Shown here piece after piece: positions 44,571 to 54,191 of a DNA stretch of 64,000 bases. Location of the stretch: NCBI RefSeq assembly GCF_028692895.1, contig NZ_JAQUWN010000006.1:1-64000 (forward strand). Direction: 5' to 3'. Position 1 is the first letter of the stretch. Each line of letters begins with the position of its first letter. The notes under the pieces were generated by a model. The model saw only the letters and a list, made by a program, of their open reading frames with translations, did not search any database and had not been told where the DNA came from. A program made the position numbers and the translations under genes. This stretch comes from Pseudodesulfovibrio sp. GTDB lineage: Bacteria > Desulfobacterota > Desulfovibrionia > Desulfovibrionales > Desulfovibrionaceae.

Positions 44571-45439
44571 CCGGTCTCTTCATCGGCGCGGTGCTGATAA
44601 GCTTTTCCTCGGTGATGGTCCGGCTTTCGGACGTCCCGCCCGACGTGGTCGGGTTCTACCGGCTGTTCGTGGGCGGCCTGGGCATGGCCGCGTTCCTGTG
44701 GCGGATGGGGCGGCTCTCGCGCATGAACTTGCACGTCTGGGGCTGGGGGCTGCTGGCGGCCCTGTTTTTTGCTGGCGATTTTTTCTTCTGGCACCGGTCC
44801 ATCGGGCTGGTGGGGCCGGGGCTGGCCACCATGCTGGCCAACTTCCAGGTCATCGTCCTGGCGGGCGTGTCCGTGTTCCTGATGCGCGAGGGGGTTTCCA
44901 AACCGCTGCTGGCGGCCATCCCCCTGGCCCTGGTCGGGCTTTACCTCATGGTCGGCGTGTCCTGGCAGGATTTCACGCCCGAGTACCGGCTGGGCGTGTC
45001 CTACGGCCTGTTCACCGCCCTGTTCTACGCCCTCTACCTGCTCAGCCTGAAGGTCTCCCTGAACAGGGCCGAGGCCGATCCCCTGGCCATGGCCTGCGCC
45101 GTGGCCCTGCTCACCGGGCTGTTGCTGGGCGGCCTGTCCGCGGCCGAGGGCGAGTCCTTCGCCATCCCGAACCTGCGCACCCTGGCGGCCCTGGCCACCC
45201 TGGCCCTGGTCTGCCACGCCGTGGGCTGGTACCTCATCACCAGGGGCATGCAGCGAGTGCGCACCTCCCTGGTGGGGCTCATCCTGCTCCTCCAGCCCTC
45301 CCTCTCCTTTGTCTGGGACATCCTTTTCTTCGCCAAGCCCGTCAATCCGGTGGAGATCTCGGGCGTGGTCCTGGCCCTGGCCGCCATCTACATGGGCTCC
45401 CTGGGCGGCAGCCGGCCCGCCAAGGCGAAAAAAGGCTGA
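44567..45439 (+). CDS. DMT/EamA family transporter
   Basis: Multi-TM EamA repeats; overlaps sfsA stop by 4 nt. Confidence 0.9.
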   Translation: MTGLFIGAVLISFSSVMVRLSDVPPDVVGFYRLFVGGLGMAAFLWRMGRLSRMNLHVWGWGLLAALFFAGDFFFWHRSIGLVGPGLATMLANFQVIVLAGVSVFLMREGVSKPLLAAIPLALVGLYLMVGVSWQDFTPEYRLGVSYGLFTALFYALYLLSLKVSLNRAEADPLAMACAVALLTGLLLGGLSAAEGESFAIPNLRTLAALATLALVCHAVGWYLITRGMQRVRTSLVGLILLLQPSLSFVWDILFFAKPVNPVEISGVVLALAAIYMGSLGGSRPAKAKKG

Positions 45440-45576
45440 TTCCGGCCCCCGGAGCCGCTTTGGTCGCGCCTTTGCCTTTCGCGCCGCCAGGTGGTAGGAG
45501 AGGCCACCCCGGACGGCGGACGATCCGCCGCCCTCCCACACCGGCCTCCAACCCGGCCCCCAACCCGGAGATAATA

Positions 45577-46362
45577 ATGTCCGACGAAACCAAGGAATTC
45601 CTGGCCTCCCTGCCCGAGCTGGAGGAAGGCCGGACCTACCATTTCCGCTGCCACCCCGGCATCGGCTGCTTCAACGCCTGCTGCAGCGACCTGACCCTGG
45701 TCCTGACTCCCTACGACATCCTGCGCATGCGCCGCGCCCTGCACATGGGCAGCGTGGACTTCCTGTGCGCCCACGCCGTGGGCCATCGCGATCCCGGCAC
45801 CCATTTCCCGGCCTTCCAACTTCGCATGACCGACAGCGAGAACCGGGCCTGCCCCTTCGTTACGCCGCAGGGCTGCTCCATCTATGCCGACCGGCCGGGG
45901 GCCTGCCGCATGTATCCCCTGGGCCGGGCCACCAGCCCGGACGGCGAGGGCGGCGTGCGCGAGCGCTTCTTCCTGGTCCGCGAGGACCACTGCATGGGAT
46001 TCCACGAGGACCGGGAGTGGACCGGCGCGGCCTGGAAGCGGGATCAGGGGTTCGAGGACTACACGGCGAGCAACGACCGCTACATGCAGCTCCTGGCCAG
46101 GGTCCGGGAGACCGGCAGGTCCGTGTCGGACAAGCTGAGCCACATGGCCGTGCTGGCCATGTACAAGCTGGACGAGTTCCAGAAGTTCATCACCATGATG
46201 CGCCTCTTCGACCGCCTGGAGGTGGACGAGGAGCGGCAAAAGGCGATACTCACGGACGAGGAGGCCTGCCTCGATTTCGCCATGGACTGGTTCGAGGTCA
46301 TGCTCTTCGAGGACGAAACCCACCTGCACGACAAAGGAGCCGACAATGGGTCTGCCGAATAA
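45577..46362 (+). CDS. YkgJ family cysteine cluster protein
   Basis: CHPGIGCFNACCSDLTLVLTPYDILRM, CPFVTPQGCSIYADRPGACRMYPL. Confidence 0.92.
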   Translation: MSDETKEFLASLPELEEGRTYHFRCHPGIGCFNACCSDLTLVLTPYDILRMRRALHMGSVDFLCAHAVGHRDPGTHFPAFQLRMTDSENRACPFVTPQGCSIYADRPGACRMYPLGRATSPDGEGGVRERFFLVREDHCMGFHEDREWTGAAWKRDQGFEDYTASNDRYMQLLARVRETGRSVSDKLSHMAVLAMYKLDEFQKFITMMRLFDRLEVDEERQKAILTDEEACLDFAMDWFEVMLFEDETHLHDKGADNGSAE

Positions 46363-46828
46363 TCCCAAGCTGATGAGCGTGCGCACCTTCCTGAAGCGCA
46401 AGGCGGAGTTCGCCCCCGGCCACCGGCTGGTCTTCACCAACGGCTGCTTCGACGTGCTTCACCCCGGGCACGTGGACCTGCTCGCCCGGGCCCGCGCCCT
46501 GGGCGACTCCCTGCTCCTCGGCCTCAATTCCGACGAGTCCGTGAAGATGCTCGGCAAGGGCGACGACCGGCCCCTGAACACCCAGGAGGAGCGCGCCTTC
46601 GTCCTGGCCGGGCTGGCCTGCGTGGACTACATCGTCATCTTCCACGAATCCACGCCGCTGGAGCTGATCAAGGCGGTCCGGCCGCAGGTGCTGGTCAAGG
46701 GCGGGGACTGGACCCCGGACAGGATCGTGGGCCGCGAGGCGGTGGAGCAGGCGGGCGGCAAGGTGGTCAGCCTGCCCCTGCTGGAGGGGTATTCCACGAC
46801 GAAGTTTTTGGAGCGGGTCCGCGCCTAG
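46346..46828 (+). CDS. D-glycero-beta-D-manno-heptose 1-phosphate adenylyltransferase (RfaE2-like)
   Basis: FTNGCFDVLHPGHVDLLARAR, VKGGDWTPDRIVGRE. Confidence 0.94.
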   Translation: MGLPNNPKLMSVRTFLKRKAEFAPGHRLVFTNGCFDVLHPGHVDLLARARALGDSLLLGLNSDESVKMLGKGDDRPLNTQEERAFVLAGLACVDYIVIFHESTPLELIKAVRPQVLVKGGDWTPDRIVGREAVEQAGGKVVSLPLLEGYSTTKFLERVRA

Positions 46829-46846
46829 CCGGGGCGGTTCCGCGTC

Positions 46847-48484
46847 CTATGCCGCGGGGTCGGGCAGGGTCACGGTCATGGTCGTGCCCAGCCCCTCGGC
46901 GGCCTCGCAGCGGATGGAGCCGCCCATGGTCTCGATGATGAGCCGGGCGGAGTAGGTGCCGAGGCCCGTGCCGCTTTTTTTCCCTTCGGTCACGTATTTT
47001 TCGAACAGCCGGTCGCGGATGGCCTCGGGCACGGGCTTGGCGTTGTGCAGGGCGAGGACCACGCCGCCTTCCTCCCGGCGGACGTCCAGGGTCACCTCGT
47101 CGTCCCAGGCCGAGCCTTCCACCGCGTTCTTCATCAGGTTGGAGAGCATCGAGTAGAGCAGCGACTCCTCGCAGCGCAGGGGCACGGACGCATCCGGCCC
47201 GGCCTCCCTCCCGTCCACCCGCATCCGCAGCCGGACCCCGCCCGCGCGCAGGGTGTCCCGCAGGTCCGCGGCCACGTCGCGGACCACGTCCATCAGGTCG
47301 CCCTTCCACGGTTCGTAGACGTAGGTCCCGATCTCCATCTTGTACAGGTCGAGGGACATGTTGATCATGCGCAGCAGCTTGGTGCCCGCCTCCCGGATGA
47401 AGCGCAGCCCCTCGACCTGCTCGCCGGTCAGGTTGTCGCCCCCGGCCAGGAGCATGGCGGGCAGGCCGATGATGCCGTTGAGCGGGCCCTTGAGGTCGTG
47501 GCGCATGATCCGGTCCACGTCCTCGCGCAGGGTTTCCAGCTTTTTCTGCTGGGTGATGTCGATGAAGCTCTCCACCAGGTGCTGGCGGCCGCCGACCATG
47601 ACCCGGCTCACGGTCTTGAGGATGGGGATGGTCTCGCCCGAGGCGTTCTTCATGAGCCTTTCGGCGCTGTCCACGGACTGGCCGTTATCCAACACCGGGC
47701 AGGCGTTCTCCTGGGCCGGGCAGAAATACTCGGTGCAGCGGCGGCCCACCACCCGGTCCCTGGGCAGGCCCACCATGCGCAGGGCCTCGGGGTTGGCGTC
47801 CACGATGGTCCGGCTCTCCGGCTCGATAAGCAGCACGCCCGCCTGCATCCCGTCCACGGTGGTGCGCAGCCGCTCGAAGGCCTCCACCAGGTCGGCGGTG
47901 CGGGCCTGGACCTTGCGGTCCAGCTCGCGGGCGTGGTTCTCCATGGCCTCGCGCATTTCCTGGTTCTCCAGGGCGTGGGCGGCCGAGTGCATAACCACGC
48001 CGAAGAGCTTGAGGGCGATGTCCGAGATGCGGTCCTTGCGCTCCAGGAGCCGGCCCGCGAACATGCCCAGGGCGCGGGTCCGGGTGGCGATGGGGTGCAG
48101 CAGGAGCTGGCGGGTCCGGTCGGAACCCAGGAAAAAGCCGGTCTCCCCGGACTGGAGGACGTGGGCGAAGGACTGGTCCGCTATGAGCGCGCGGACCTCG
48201 TCGTCCAGCTCCCCGGCCGCCTGGGGCGGATCGGTCAGAGCGCGGACGAAGTCGCCGGAGGCCTCGTCGGCCAGGTAGAGGGACATGGCCTGGAACGGGA
48301 GCATCCGGTTGGCCCTGGCGCAGATTTCGCGCACCAGCTCGGCCCGCGTGTCCCGCTCGCGGGAGTGGAGGGCGAAGGCGCCCAGGTCCCCGGCCATGTC
48401 CAGGGCCTCCAGGGCGGCGTCGCGCTCCTCTTCGAGAAAGGCCACCTGCCGTTCGAGCAAGGCGTTCCGTTCCGATTCGCTCAT
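46847..48484 (-). CDS. PAS sensor histidine kinase
   Basis: RIMRHDLKGPLNGIIG H-box, PAS region, GTGLGTYSARLI; overlaps HDOD gene by 4 nt. Confidence 0.92.
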   Translation of the reverse strand: MSESERNALLERQVAFLEEERDAALEALDMAGDLGAFALHSRERDTRAELVREICARANRMLPFQAMSLYLADEASGDFVRALTDPPQAAGELDDEVRALIADQSFAHVLQSGETGFFLGSDRTRQLLLHPIATRTRALGMFAGRLLERKDRISDIALKLFGVVMHSAAHALENQEMREAMENHARELDRKVQARTADLVEAFERLRTTVDGMQAGVLLIEPESRTIVDANPEALRMVGLPRDRVVGRRCTEYFCPAQENACPVLDNGQSVDSAERLMKNASGETIPILKTVSRVMVGGRQHLVESFIDITQQKKLETLREDVDRIMRHDLKGPLNGIIGLPAMLLAGGDNLTGEQVEGLRFIREAGTKLLRMINMSLDLYKMEIGTYVYEPWKGDLMDVVRDVAADLRDTLRAGGVRLRMRVDGREAGPDASVPLRCEESLLYSMLSNLMKNAVEGSAWDDEVTLDVRREEGGVVLALHNAKPVPEAIRDRLFEKYVTEGKKSGTGLGTYSARLIIETMGGSIRCEAAEGLGTTMTVTLPDPAA

Positions 48485-49704
48485 GTCCGCTCCCGGAAGA
48501 CGGTCAGCAGGTCGTCCACCTGGCGGCGGGACCTGGCGAGGGTGACGGCCAGGGCGCTTTCCGGCAGCCCCAGCGACCCCCATGCCCCGGCGGGCGGAGC
48601 GTGCACCAGCCCGTTGCCGCCGTCGCCGTACTGCATGGCCGTGGCCAGGAGGCCGCCCACGGCGCAGACCGCGCCCTCGACCGGGCCGTCGTCCAAGGCC
48701 GGGTCCCGGCGCTCGGTGGCCGCGATGATCTCGTCGGGAAAACGCCAGGAGGTGAACAGGGTCCGCACGGCCTGGCTCTGGTCGAACCCGAAGATTCGTC
48801 GTTCGGCCGCGTCCAGGGGGATGGCGTTGGCCAGGCTCATGCGCCGGGCGGTTTCCGAGGCTTCCGGGGCCATGCGCAGCATGACCAGGCGGCCCACGTC
48901 GCGCAGCAGCCCGGCCACGAAGCAGAGGTCCTGGGAGACGCCCCGGACCTGGACGGCCAGGATGCGGCAGATGGCCGCCGTGGCCACGCAGTGCCGCCGG
49001 AACCGGGCCAGGGCCGGGCGCCCGTCGCGGTCCGTGCCGAACTTGTGCATCACCGTCACGGCCAGGGCCAGTTGGGTCAGCCCCTTGGTGCCCACCAGGG
49101 CCACGGCCCGGCTCAGGGAGTCCACGGGCTGGCTGTATCCGTACAGGGCGCTGTTGACCAGGGCGAGCAGGCGGGCGGACAGGCCGGGGTCCTCGGCGAT
49201 GATGTCCGCCAGGGAGCCGGACGAGGAGACCGGGTCGTGCAACGCCTCGACGATGCGGTGGTAGATGGCCGGGAACGCGCCCAGGTCCACGTCGGCGGAC
49301 AGGAACTCCCGGGCGTCGGCGAACAGGGGGGCGGGCGGCGGCTCCACCGGCCCGGCCACGGGCTCGGGCGGCGGGGGCAGCCGCTCCCCGGCGGCCAGGC
49401 GGTCGGCGTAGAAGTTGGCGCAGGCCCGCTTGAGCTCGACCATGGGGGGGACGGAGAGGTCGGCATGGGCGAAGAGGGCGTCGGCGTGGGCCGAGGCCAG
49501 GGCGGCTTGCGCCGGGTTGCGGGGCGCGGCCGGGCGGACGCTGTCCGGGCGCACCTCGGCCTCGGTCACGCCCCAGATGTTCAGGATGCGCAGGTGGTTC
49601 TCGTCCAGAACGGCTCCGGCCGGGAGCAGCAGCTTCCCGCCCGCGTCCGAGACGCCCTCGTCGAGCACCATGCCCGGCTTCAGTTCGTTCGCCCAGAGTT
49701 TCAT
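48481..49704 (-). CDS. HDOD domain protein (paralogue of 42457..43707)
   Basis: LSARLLALVNSALYGYSQPVDSLSRAVALVGTKGL. Confidence 0.92.
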   Translation of the reverse strand: MKLWANELKPGMVLDEGVSDAGGKLLLPAGAVLDENHLRILNIWGVTEAEVRPDSVRPAAPRNPAQAALASAHADALFAHADLSVPPMVELKRACANFYADRLAAGERLPPPPEPVAGPVEPPPAPLFADAREFLSADVDLGAFPAIYHRIVEALHDPVSSSGSLADIIAEDPGLSARLLALVNSALYGYSQPVDSLSRAVALVGTKGLTQLALAVTVMHKFGTDRDGRPALARFRRHCVATAAICRILAVQVRGVSQDLCFVAGLLRDVGRLVMLRMAPEASETARRMSLANAIPLDAAERRIFGFDQSQAVRTLFTSWRFPDEIIAATERRDPALDDGPVEGAVCAVGGLLATAMQYGDGGNGLVHAPPAGAWGSLGLPESALAVTLARSRRQVDDLLTVFRERT

Positions 49705-49822
49705 CGGCCTCTCCCCGTGCGTCGTGGTTGGGATGCGGGGGGCGGGCGCGGTCCGACGAGGACCGACCCGTCGATTGAAACCCTAAGGGGAGAGGGAAAA
49801 GCGGGCTATTATTTTAACGGGG

Positions 49823-52276
49823 TCAGGCGGCCCGGTTGCGCCCGGCCACCTGGGTGCCGAAAATCTCCCAGGTCTTCAGGAAGGTGGAGTCGAAGGTGCG
49901 GCGTTCCACGTGGTTGCGCGCCTTGCGGCCCATGTATTCGATGCGCTCCGGGGTGTCCACCAGGTGGAGGATGGCGCGGAGCAGGGCGTCGGCGTTGCCG
50001 GCCGGGAAGACCAGGCCGGTCTCGTCGGGCAGCACGTTCTCGCGCGGGCCGCCCTTGTCGCTGACGATGACCGGCAGGCCCGAGGCCTGGGCCTCCAGGA
50101 CCACGTTGCCGAAGGTGTCCGTGGCCGAGGGAAAGACGAAGACGTCGGCCGAGGCGTATGCCTGGGCCAGGGGTTCGCCCGCGAGCACGCCGGTGAAGGT
50201 GGCGGGCGCGTTCTTCAGGGCGCGGCGCATCTCGTCCAGGTAGGGGCCGTCGCCCACCACCACGAGGTGGAGGTTGTCGCGCAGCCGGGTCGCCTTGAGG
50301 AAGGCCTCGGTGAGCACGTCCAGCCCCTTTTCCACGGACACGCGGCCCACGTAGAGGATCTTGGTCCGGCCCTGGATGTCGTAGCGGTGGTAGAATCCGT
50401 TCCGCTTGCCGGGGTGGAAGCGGTCGGTGTCCACCCCGCGCGGGTAGGTGACGATCTTGCCGGGGTCGATGCCGCGCCCGGCCAGTTCGAGCCGGGTGGC
50501 CTCGCTGGGCGCGTAGATGACCTGCATCTGGTTGTAGAACCAGCTCATGTAGCGCCAGCAGCCGTCCACCAGCCCGGCGTCCTCGGTGAAGGCGGCCACG
50601 TATTCCGGGAACGCGGTGTGGTAGGTGCCGTGGAAGGGGAGCTTGAGAATCTTCGAGATGGCCAGGGCGGCCAGCCCCACCGGGCCGGGCGTGGCGGCCA
50701 GGATGCAGTCGTACTCCTGCTCGAAGCAGTGGGTGAGCATGTCCAGGAAGGGCGGGTAGGAGAGGGTGATCTCCGGGTACTCCGGGATGTTGAACCGGCC
50801 TACGGGTTTGAAGCTCACCGCGCCGGGCACGTCCACCGCGCTGCCGCAGGTGATGACGGTCATGTCCTTGCCGTGGCGGGCCACCATCTGGAGCTGCTGG
50901 CGGATGGTCCGGGCCACGCCGTTGACCTCGTCGAAGGTGTCGGTGAAGTGGGCGATCTTGAGGTCGCGGCCGGTCCGGGCGGCCCGCTTGCCGCCCCGGA
51001 ACCGCTCCAGGCACCGGCGCGAGAAGTCGCGCTCGCCCGCGAAGAGGTCGTAGCCGACGAAGTAGGGCGCGAGCAGGGCGTAGAGCGACCCGGCCGAGCC
51101 GATGGAGTGGAAGACGTCGAAGAGGTTGGCCCCGAGCACGGACTGGAGGGTGCGGTCCGCGAACTGGGAGATGACACGGCTGGCGGCCATGGAGACGAAC
51201 CGGCTCCACTCCCGCTCCAGGACCAGGACGTCGCGGGTTCTGCCCCGGGCGATGTCCATGAGGGCCGGGTCGTGGGCGATGATGTCGGCGGCCTCCTTGA
51301 GCAGGGCGTCCTGCACGGTCTCGCTGGGGCCGTATTCGCGGTGCAGGGTGGCCTTGCCCCGGCCGATGAGCCGCAGGAAGCGGTTCATCAGCCCCGTTTC
51401 GTCGGGCTCGCGGCCCGGGTCCAGCGCGCCCTTGGCGAAGCGGAAGCAGAGGTGCTCGCTGGCGGCGTGGCTCATGGTCCCCATGCGCGAGCGATAAAAA
51501 TTGTAGGCGATGCCGTAGAGGTTGTGGGCCATGGTCCGGGGCGTGGCCGGGGTTCCGGCCGGGCGGCAGGTCCCGGCGCGGAGGCCCTGGTGGACGTTCG
51601 CCACGCTCGGCGCGCCGGGGAGCACGGTGTGCATGCGGGCCACGTTCAGGGAGGAGTGGTCGTCGGACCCGCCCATGATCGCCTTGACCCACGGCTCGTC
51701 GCCCACCGGGGCGATGCCGTGGGCGTTGGCCAGCCGCTCGATGTCGCCGGGGGTGAGCCGGGTCAGGATGTCGCGCACCACCTGGTTCTGGCGGGCGTCG
51801 CGGGTGCCGTTTTCCTCGAAGGTCTTGAAAAGCAGCAACGCCTGCTCGAAGTGGGCAGGCGTCAGCCGGTCGTTCACCGCGAAGAGGGGGTGGGCCAGCG
51901 CGTGGGTGACGCCCTCCCCCCTGAGGTAGGGGACGAGGTCGAAGACGTTCTCCCTGACCCGCTGGATCTCCTCGTGCTGGGCCTCGGTGATGTCCCAGGC
52001 CAGGACGTGCAGCTTGCACCGGTCCTCGGGGAAGTAGGTGGTGATCTCCTCGGAGACGAAGGTCCCCGGCAGGTGGGCGATTTCGAGGCTCCCCCGGATG
52101 GTGTTGTGGTCGGTGATGGTCACCAGGTCCATGCCGCGCGACCGGGCGATGGCGTAGAGGTCGGCGGGCTCGGTGAAGCTTTCGGGGCAGCCGATCTTCT
52201 GGAGGATCCACTGCGAAGGGCGCGTGGAATACTTGGAGTGGACGTGCAGGTCCACCTTGAAAGTCGGTTCGGCCAT
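49823..52276 (-). CDS. PHP-like N-terminal domain fused to GT4 glycosyltransferase
   Basis: VDLHVHSKYSTRP...TITDHNTIRGSLE and C-terminal YVGRVSVEKGLDVL, VFPSATDTFGNVVLEAQASGLPVI. Confidence 0.92.
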   Translation of the reverse strand: MAEPTFKVDLHVHSKYSTRPSQWILQKIGCPESFTEPADLYAIARSRGMDLVTITDHNTIRGSLEIAHLPGTFVSEEITTYFPEDRCKLHVLAWDITEAQHEEIQRVRENVFDLVPYLRGEGVTHALAHPLFAVNDRLTPAHFEQALLLFKTFEENGTRDARQNQVVRDILTRLTPGDIERLANAHGIAPVGDEPWVKAIMGGSDDHSSLNVARMHTVLPGAPSVANVHQGLRAGTCRPAGTPATPRTMAHNLYGIAYNFYRSRMGTMSHAASEHLCFRFAKGALDPGREPDETGLMNRFLRLIGRGKATLHREYGPSETVQDALLKEAADIIAHDPALMDIARGRTRDVLVLEREWSRFVSMAASRVISQFADRTLQSVLGANLFDVFHSIGSAGSLYALLAPYFVGYDLFAGERDFSRRCLERFRGGKRAARTGRDLKIAHFTDTFDEVNGVARTIRQQLQMVARHGKDMTVITCGSAVDVPGAVSFKPVGRFNIPEYPEITLSYPPFLDMLTHCFEQEYDCILAATPGPVGLAALAISKILKLPFHGTYHTAFPEYVAAFTEDAGLVDGCWRYMSWFYNQMQVIYAPSEATRLELAGRGIDPGKIVTYPRGVDTDRFHPGKRNGFYHRYDIQGRTKILYVGRVSVEKGLDVLTEAFLKATRLRDNLHLVVVGDGPYLDEMRRALKNAPATFTGVLAGEPLAQAYASADVFVFPSATDTFGNVVLEAQASGLPVIVSDKGGPRENVLPDETGLVFPAGNADALLRAILHLVDTPERIEYMGRKARNHVERRTFDSTFLKTWEIFGTQVAGRNRAA

Positions 52277-52340
52277 GACGGGCCTCCTCTATGTCGCCGC
52301 GGCGCGGTCGCGGCGTGTTGTGTCTTCGGTCGGCTTGGCT

Positions 52341-52688
52341 TTAAGCGCAGCGGTTCAGGCCGTCCTCCAGCGCCGACTGGCAGTGGACGCACAGGCGGGC
52401 CGAAGGGTTGGCCTTGAGCCGGGCCAGGCCGATCCGGTCGCCGCACTCCTCGCACTCGCCGAAGTCGGCGTCGGAGACGCGGCGCAGCGCGTTCTCCAGC
52501 TCCATGATCCGGGCGGTGCGCCGCTTGCGCACGGCCAGGTTCACGCCCTGGAGGGTGAGCTGGCTCGCGAAGTCGGTCTCGTCCGGGCAGTTTTCCAGGA
52601 CGAAGGGTTCGTTGGTGTCCTGCCCGCTGAGCACGGACAGGGTATGCATCAGGTGGTTGCGAATGGCCTTGCGGTTGGTGTTGGTCAT
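52341..52688 (-). CDS. DksA/TraR-type C4 zinc finger protein
   Basis: CEECGDRIGLARLKANPSARLCVHCQ. Confidence 0.92.
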   Translation of the reverse strand: MTNTNRKAIRNHLMHTLSVLSGQDTNEPFVLENCPDETDFASQLTLQGVNLAVRKRRTARIMELENALRRVSDADFGECEECGDRIGLARLKANPSARLCVHCQSALEDGLNRCA

Positions 52689-52810
52689 TTGGGTCGCTCC
52701 CGGTTGAAGGTGGTCCGTTGCCCCGGTCTACCCCCATCCCGGGGCCGTTGAATGGCGCTTGGGTTACGGAGAGCCGACAGTTTGCGCCCATCCGCGCGTC
52801 CCTAAATCCG

Positions 52811-52839
52811 TGGACGAACCCTCCCGATCGCGGTACCCT
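52811..52839 (+). promoter_or_regulatory. Candidate promoter TGGACG-N17-TACCCT, 6 nt before ATG 52846
   Basis: Sequence read; no SD. Confidence 0.4.
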
Positions 52840-52845
52840 GCGCGC

Positions 52846-53286
52846 ATGAAGTGGATATTCATCTTGCTGGCCCTGGTGGCCGGGGCGGCCATGCCGGTTC
52901 AGGCGGGCATCAACCTGCGGCTGCGCTACGCCATGGGCGACCCGATCTTCGCGGCCTTCGTCTCGTTCGCGGTGGGGGCCGTTGCCCTGGCCGCCTACAC
53001 CTTCGCCGCCCGGCCGGTCCCGACCCTGGCCATGGCCGCGTCCGCGCCCTGGTGGGCGTGGACCGGCGGCCTGCTTGGGGCCTTCTTCGTCACCATCACC
53101 ATCATCCTGGCCCAGCAGATAGGGGCGGCGTCCTCCATGGCCTGGCTCCTGGCCGGCCAGTTCCTGGCCGCTCTGGTGCTGGACCATTTCGGCCTGGTCA
53201 GCTATGCCGTGCACGCGGCCTCGTGGCCCCGGCTGCTCGGGGTGGTCCTGGTCGTGGCGGGCGCCATTCTGGTCAACAAATACTGA
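52846..53286 (+). CDS. DMT transporter, YdcZ/DUF606-like
   Basis: Five TM-like segments, MPVQAGINLRLR, GGLLGAFFVTITI. Confidence 0.85.
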   Translation: MKWIFILLALVAGAAMPVQAGINLRLRYAMGDPIFAAFVSFAVGAVALAAYTFAARPVPTLAMAASAPWWAWTGGLLGAFFVTITIILAQQIGAASSMAWLLAGQFLAALVLDHFGLVSYAVHAASWPRLLGVVLVVAGAILVNKY

Positions 53287-53300
53287 GGGAAGGGAAGCGG

Positions 53301-54164
53301 ATGTCCATTGCACGGGATCTCGGCCTGGTCTGCCGGATGATAAAGATCGAGCACTCGGTGTTCGCCCTGCCGTTCGCCTTCGCCGGAGCGTTCCTGGCGG
53401 CGCGCGGCTGGCCCGGCGCGTGGAGCCTGCTGGTCCTCACCGTGGCCATGGTCGCGGTGCGCTCCTTCGCCATGGCCTTCAACCGCTATGCGGACCTGGA
53501 GATCGACCGCGAGAACCCCCGGACCCAGGGCCGCCCCCTGGTCACGGGCGAGCTCTCCACCCGGTTCACCCTGGCCTTCATCGCGGCCACGGCCCTGATC
53601 TTCGTGGGCGCGTGCGCGCTGATGAACCCGCTGTGCCTGCTGCTCTCGCCCGTGGCGCTGGGGGTGAGCGCCTTCTACAGCTTCTGCAAGCGGTTCACCT
53701 ACTGGTGCCATTTCGTGCTCGGCGCGGTGCTGGGGCTGGCCCCGGTGGCGGGCTGGCTGTGCGTGGACCCGGTCTTCACCCCCGCGGCCGCGCTGCTTTT
53801 CCTGGGCGTGACCCTGTGGGTGGCCGGGTTCGACCTGCTCTATGCCTGCCAGGACGCGGACTTCGACCGCGAGCGCGGGCTGTGGTCCATCCCGGCCCGG
53901 CTGGGCGTCCCGGCGGCCCTGGCCGTCTCCAGCCTGGCCCACGCCGTGGCCGCCGCGTGCTTCCTGCTGGCGGGCTGGGTGGCCGGGCTGGGCGGGTTCT
54001 ACTTCCTGGTGGCCGGGGCCATGGCCGTGGTCCTGGTGGCCGAGCACCTGCTGGTCCGGCCCGACGACATGAGCCGGGTCAACGTGGCCTTCTTCACCCT
54101 GAACGGCGTCATTTCCGTGATCCTCTTTTTCGGCGTGGCCGTTGATCTGTGGCGGGCCTCCTGA
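53301..54164 (+). CDS. ubiA: UbiA-family polyprenyltransferase (4-hydroxybenzoate type)
   Basis: KIEHSVFALPFAF, NRYADLEIDRENPRTQGRPL, DLLYACQDADFDRERGLWSIP. Confidence 0.93.
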   Translation: MSIARDLGLVCRMIKIEHSVFALPFAFAGAFLAARGWPGAWSLLVLTVAMVAVRSFAMAFNRYADLEIDRENPRTQGRPLVTGELSTRFTLAFIAATALIFVGACALMNPLCLLLSPVALGVSAFYSFCKRFTYWCHFVLGAVLGLAPVAGWLCVDPVFTPAAALLFLGVTLWVAGFDLLYACQDADFDRERGLWSIPARLGVPAALAVSSLAHAVAAACFLLAGWVAGLGGFYFLVAGAMAVVLVAEHLLVRPDDMSRVNVAFFTLNGVISVILFFGVAVDLWRAS

Positions 54165-54191
54165 CGCCACGGACGCTAGCCGGAGGTGACG

